A stretch of DNA of 64,000 nt from Pseudomonas fluorescens HK44 (GTDB lineage: Bacteria; Pseudomonadota; Gammaproteobacteria; Pseudomonadales; Pseudomonadaceae): positions 434,001 to 498,000 of the forward strand of contig NZ_AFOY02000004.1 in assembly GCF_000217955.3 (NCBI RefSeq), in the 5' to 3' direction. Below are positions 62,642-64,000 of this stretch, piece after piece. Under the pieces are notes generated by a model. The model worked only from the letters and a program-made list of their open reading frames with translations. It was not told the origin of the DNA and ran no database searches. The position numbers were made by a program, and so were the translations under genes. Every line of letters begins with the position of its first letter. Position 1 is the first letter of the stretch.

Positions 62642-63946
62642 TTAACGCTGGTGAACCAGATTCCCCGCCGCATACGTCTGCAGAACAGTCCGGTCATCCC
62701 CCAATGTCATCAGCACAAACAACGTCTCGGCGATGCTTTTGGCCTGTTTCAAGCGATAGCCGAGCAGCGGCGTGGCGTTGTAGTCCAGCACCAGGAAGTC
62801 GGCGTCGGTGCCCGGTTGCAGGGTGCCGATCTTGTCTTCCAGGCGCAGTGCGCGGGCACCGCCAAGGGTTGCCAGGTACAGCGATTTGAATGGGCTCAGA
62901 CGGGCGCCTTGCAGTTGCATGACTTTGTAGGCTTCGTTCAGGGTTTGCAGCAGCGAGAAACTCGTGCCGCCACCCACGTCAGTACCCAGGCCGACGTTCA
63001 GGTTGTGCTTTTCGGCCATCGGCAGGTTGAACAGACCACTGCCTAGGAAGAAGTTCGAGGTCGGGCAGAAGGCGATCGCCGAACCGGTTTCGGCAAGGCG
63101 CGCGCATTCGTCATCGCACAGGTGTACGCCGTGCGCGAATACCGAGCGTTCGCCGAGCAATTTGTAGTGGTCGTAGACGTCCAGGTAGCCCTTGCGCTCC
63201 GGGAACAGTTCCTTGACCCATTGAACTTCCTGCAGGTTTTCACTGATGTGGGTCTGCATGTACAGGTCGGGGTATTCGCTGAGCAACTGGCCGGCGAGGG
63301 TCAGTTGTTCCGGGGTGCTGGTCGGTGCAAAGCGCGGCGTCACCGCGTAGTGCAGACGACCCTTGCCGTGCCAGCGTTCGATCAGTGCCTTGCTTTCGAT
63401 ATAGCTGGATTCGGCGGTGTCGGTCAGGTAGTCCGGGGCGTTGCGGTCCATCATCACCTTGCCGGCGATCATCCGCAGGTCGAGCGTCCGTGCGGCTTCG
63501 AAGAACGAATCCACCGATTGCGGATGCACGCTGCCGAACACCAGTGCGGTGGTGGTGCCGTTGCGCAGCAGTTCCTTGATGAAGATGCCGGCGACTTCTT
63601 CGGCGTGGGCCTTGTCGGCGAATTGGCTTTCGCACGGGAAAGTGTAGGTGTTGAGCCAGTCCAGCAGTTGTTCGCCGTAAGCGCCGACCATGCCGGTTTG
63701 CGGCAGGTGGATGTGCGTATCGATGAAGCCCGGCGTGATCAGCGCATCCTGGTAATGGGTGACTTGAATGTCGGCAGGCAGGCTGGCGAGCAGTTCGCAG
63801 GCAGGGCCGATGGCGCTGATCTGGCCGTTTTCAGTCACCAGCAAGCCGTCTTCGAAATACTCGTAGGAGGCTTCGATACCCACCACGGCTGGGTCGGCGA
63901 TGCTGTGCAGAATGGCGGCACGGTAGGCTTTGCGAGTCAAAGGCAT
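62642..63946 (-). CDS. guaD: Guanine deaminase
   Basis: A 434-residue amidohydrolase that converts guanine to xanthine. The metal-binding HxH is in PGFIDTHIHLPQTGMVGAYGEQLLDWL (about residues 70-95); later motifs are MQTHISENLQEV, VFAHGVHLCDDE and GLGTDVGGGTSFS (metal Asp). Full length with start MPLTRKAY. Bases 63947-64000 upstream hold no recognisable feature. Confidence 0.95.
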   Translation of the reverse strand: MPLTRKAYRAAILHSIADPAVVGIEASYEYFEDGLLVTENGQISAIGPACELLASLPADIQVTHYQDALITPGFIDTHIHLPQTGMVGAYGEQLLDWLNTYTFPCESQFADKAHAEEVAGIFIKELLRNGTTTALVFGSVHPQSVDSFFEAARTLDLRMIAGKVMMDRNAPDYLTDTAESSYIESKALIERWHGKGRLHYAVTPRFAPTSTPEQLTLAGQLLSEYPDLYMQTHISENLQEVQWVKELFPERKGYLDVYDHYKLLGERSVFAHGVHLCDDECARLAETGSAIAFCPTSNFFLGSGLFNLPMAEKHNLNVGLGTDVGGGTSFSLLQTLNEAYKVMQLQGARLSPFKSLYLATLGGARALRLEDKIGTLQPGTDADFLVLDYNATPLLGYRLKQAKSIAETLFVLMTLGDDRTVLQTYAAGNLVHQR

Positions 63947-64000
63947 TTTCGTTCTCGGTTCATGGCTTTTTAGTTCGAAGCATGACTGCGGCGCGAGGTG

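Overview
The window is a piece of a Pseudomonas chromosome, most likely of the fluorescens complex. The left part follows the known P. aeruginosa order from PA1770 onward: ppsA, esterase, rraA, cmaX, crfX, cmpX, sigX, oprF, cobA, then the assimilatory nitrate genes through nasS. The right part carries pyrD, rmf and rlmKL, which are neighbours in other pseudomonads. Housekeeping genes use GC-rich Pseudomonas codons, and four REP doublets typical of the genus sit in intergenic gaps.

Layout. (1) 0.1-8.5 kb, plus strand: PEP synthase, an alpha/beta hydrolase, a small Rieske protein, RraA, and the CmaX-CrfX-CmpX-SigX-OprF envelope-stress cluster. (2) 8.6-20.4 kb, minus strand: nitrate assimilation, transcribed as nasST, nasA plus a kinase/phosphatase, and nirBD-nasC-cobA. 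Each of the three units begins with a sigma-54-type promoter followed by a leader with an intrinsic terminator. Two of the leaders carry the paired hexaloop hairpins recognised by ANTAR proteins such as NasT. (3) 20.45-50.7 kb: a type III secretion island of the Inv-Mxi-Spa (SPI-1) type inserted between nasS and pyrD. It contains an InvF-like activator, the export apparatus and sorting platform (sctC W V N O P Q R S T U), a translocator operon (SicA, SipB, SipC and SipD equivalents, acyl carrier protein), an A+T-rich effector zone with an IS5-type element, a HilA-like regulator, an IagB transglycosylase, and the needle complex operon (sctD F I J K L and an OrgC/MxiL-like gene). A membrane-rich candidate effector closes the island. 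(4) 50.8-64 kb: pyrD, rmf, rlmKL, a CHASE-PAS-PAS-GGDEF protein, dacB, yggL, benE, a GntR regulator and guaD.

The secretion genes form a nearly complete injectisome: basal body, ATPase complex, export gate, needle, inner rod, tip, two translocators and their chaperone. I see no pilotin (InvH), and none of the known Salmonella or Shigella effectors. The apparent cargo is private to this locus. Two neighbouring candidate effectors share a motif pair (SG[GH]T followed by an H/E segment) that I cannot assign, and one lies between inverted IS ends. Three genes of the island (an effector chaperone, its adjacent effector, and the OrgC-like gene) are each broken by one apparent -1 shift at a homopolymer run. 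No other complete chromosomal gene in the window shows this. These may be decay, phase-variable tracts, slippage sites or base-calling errors.
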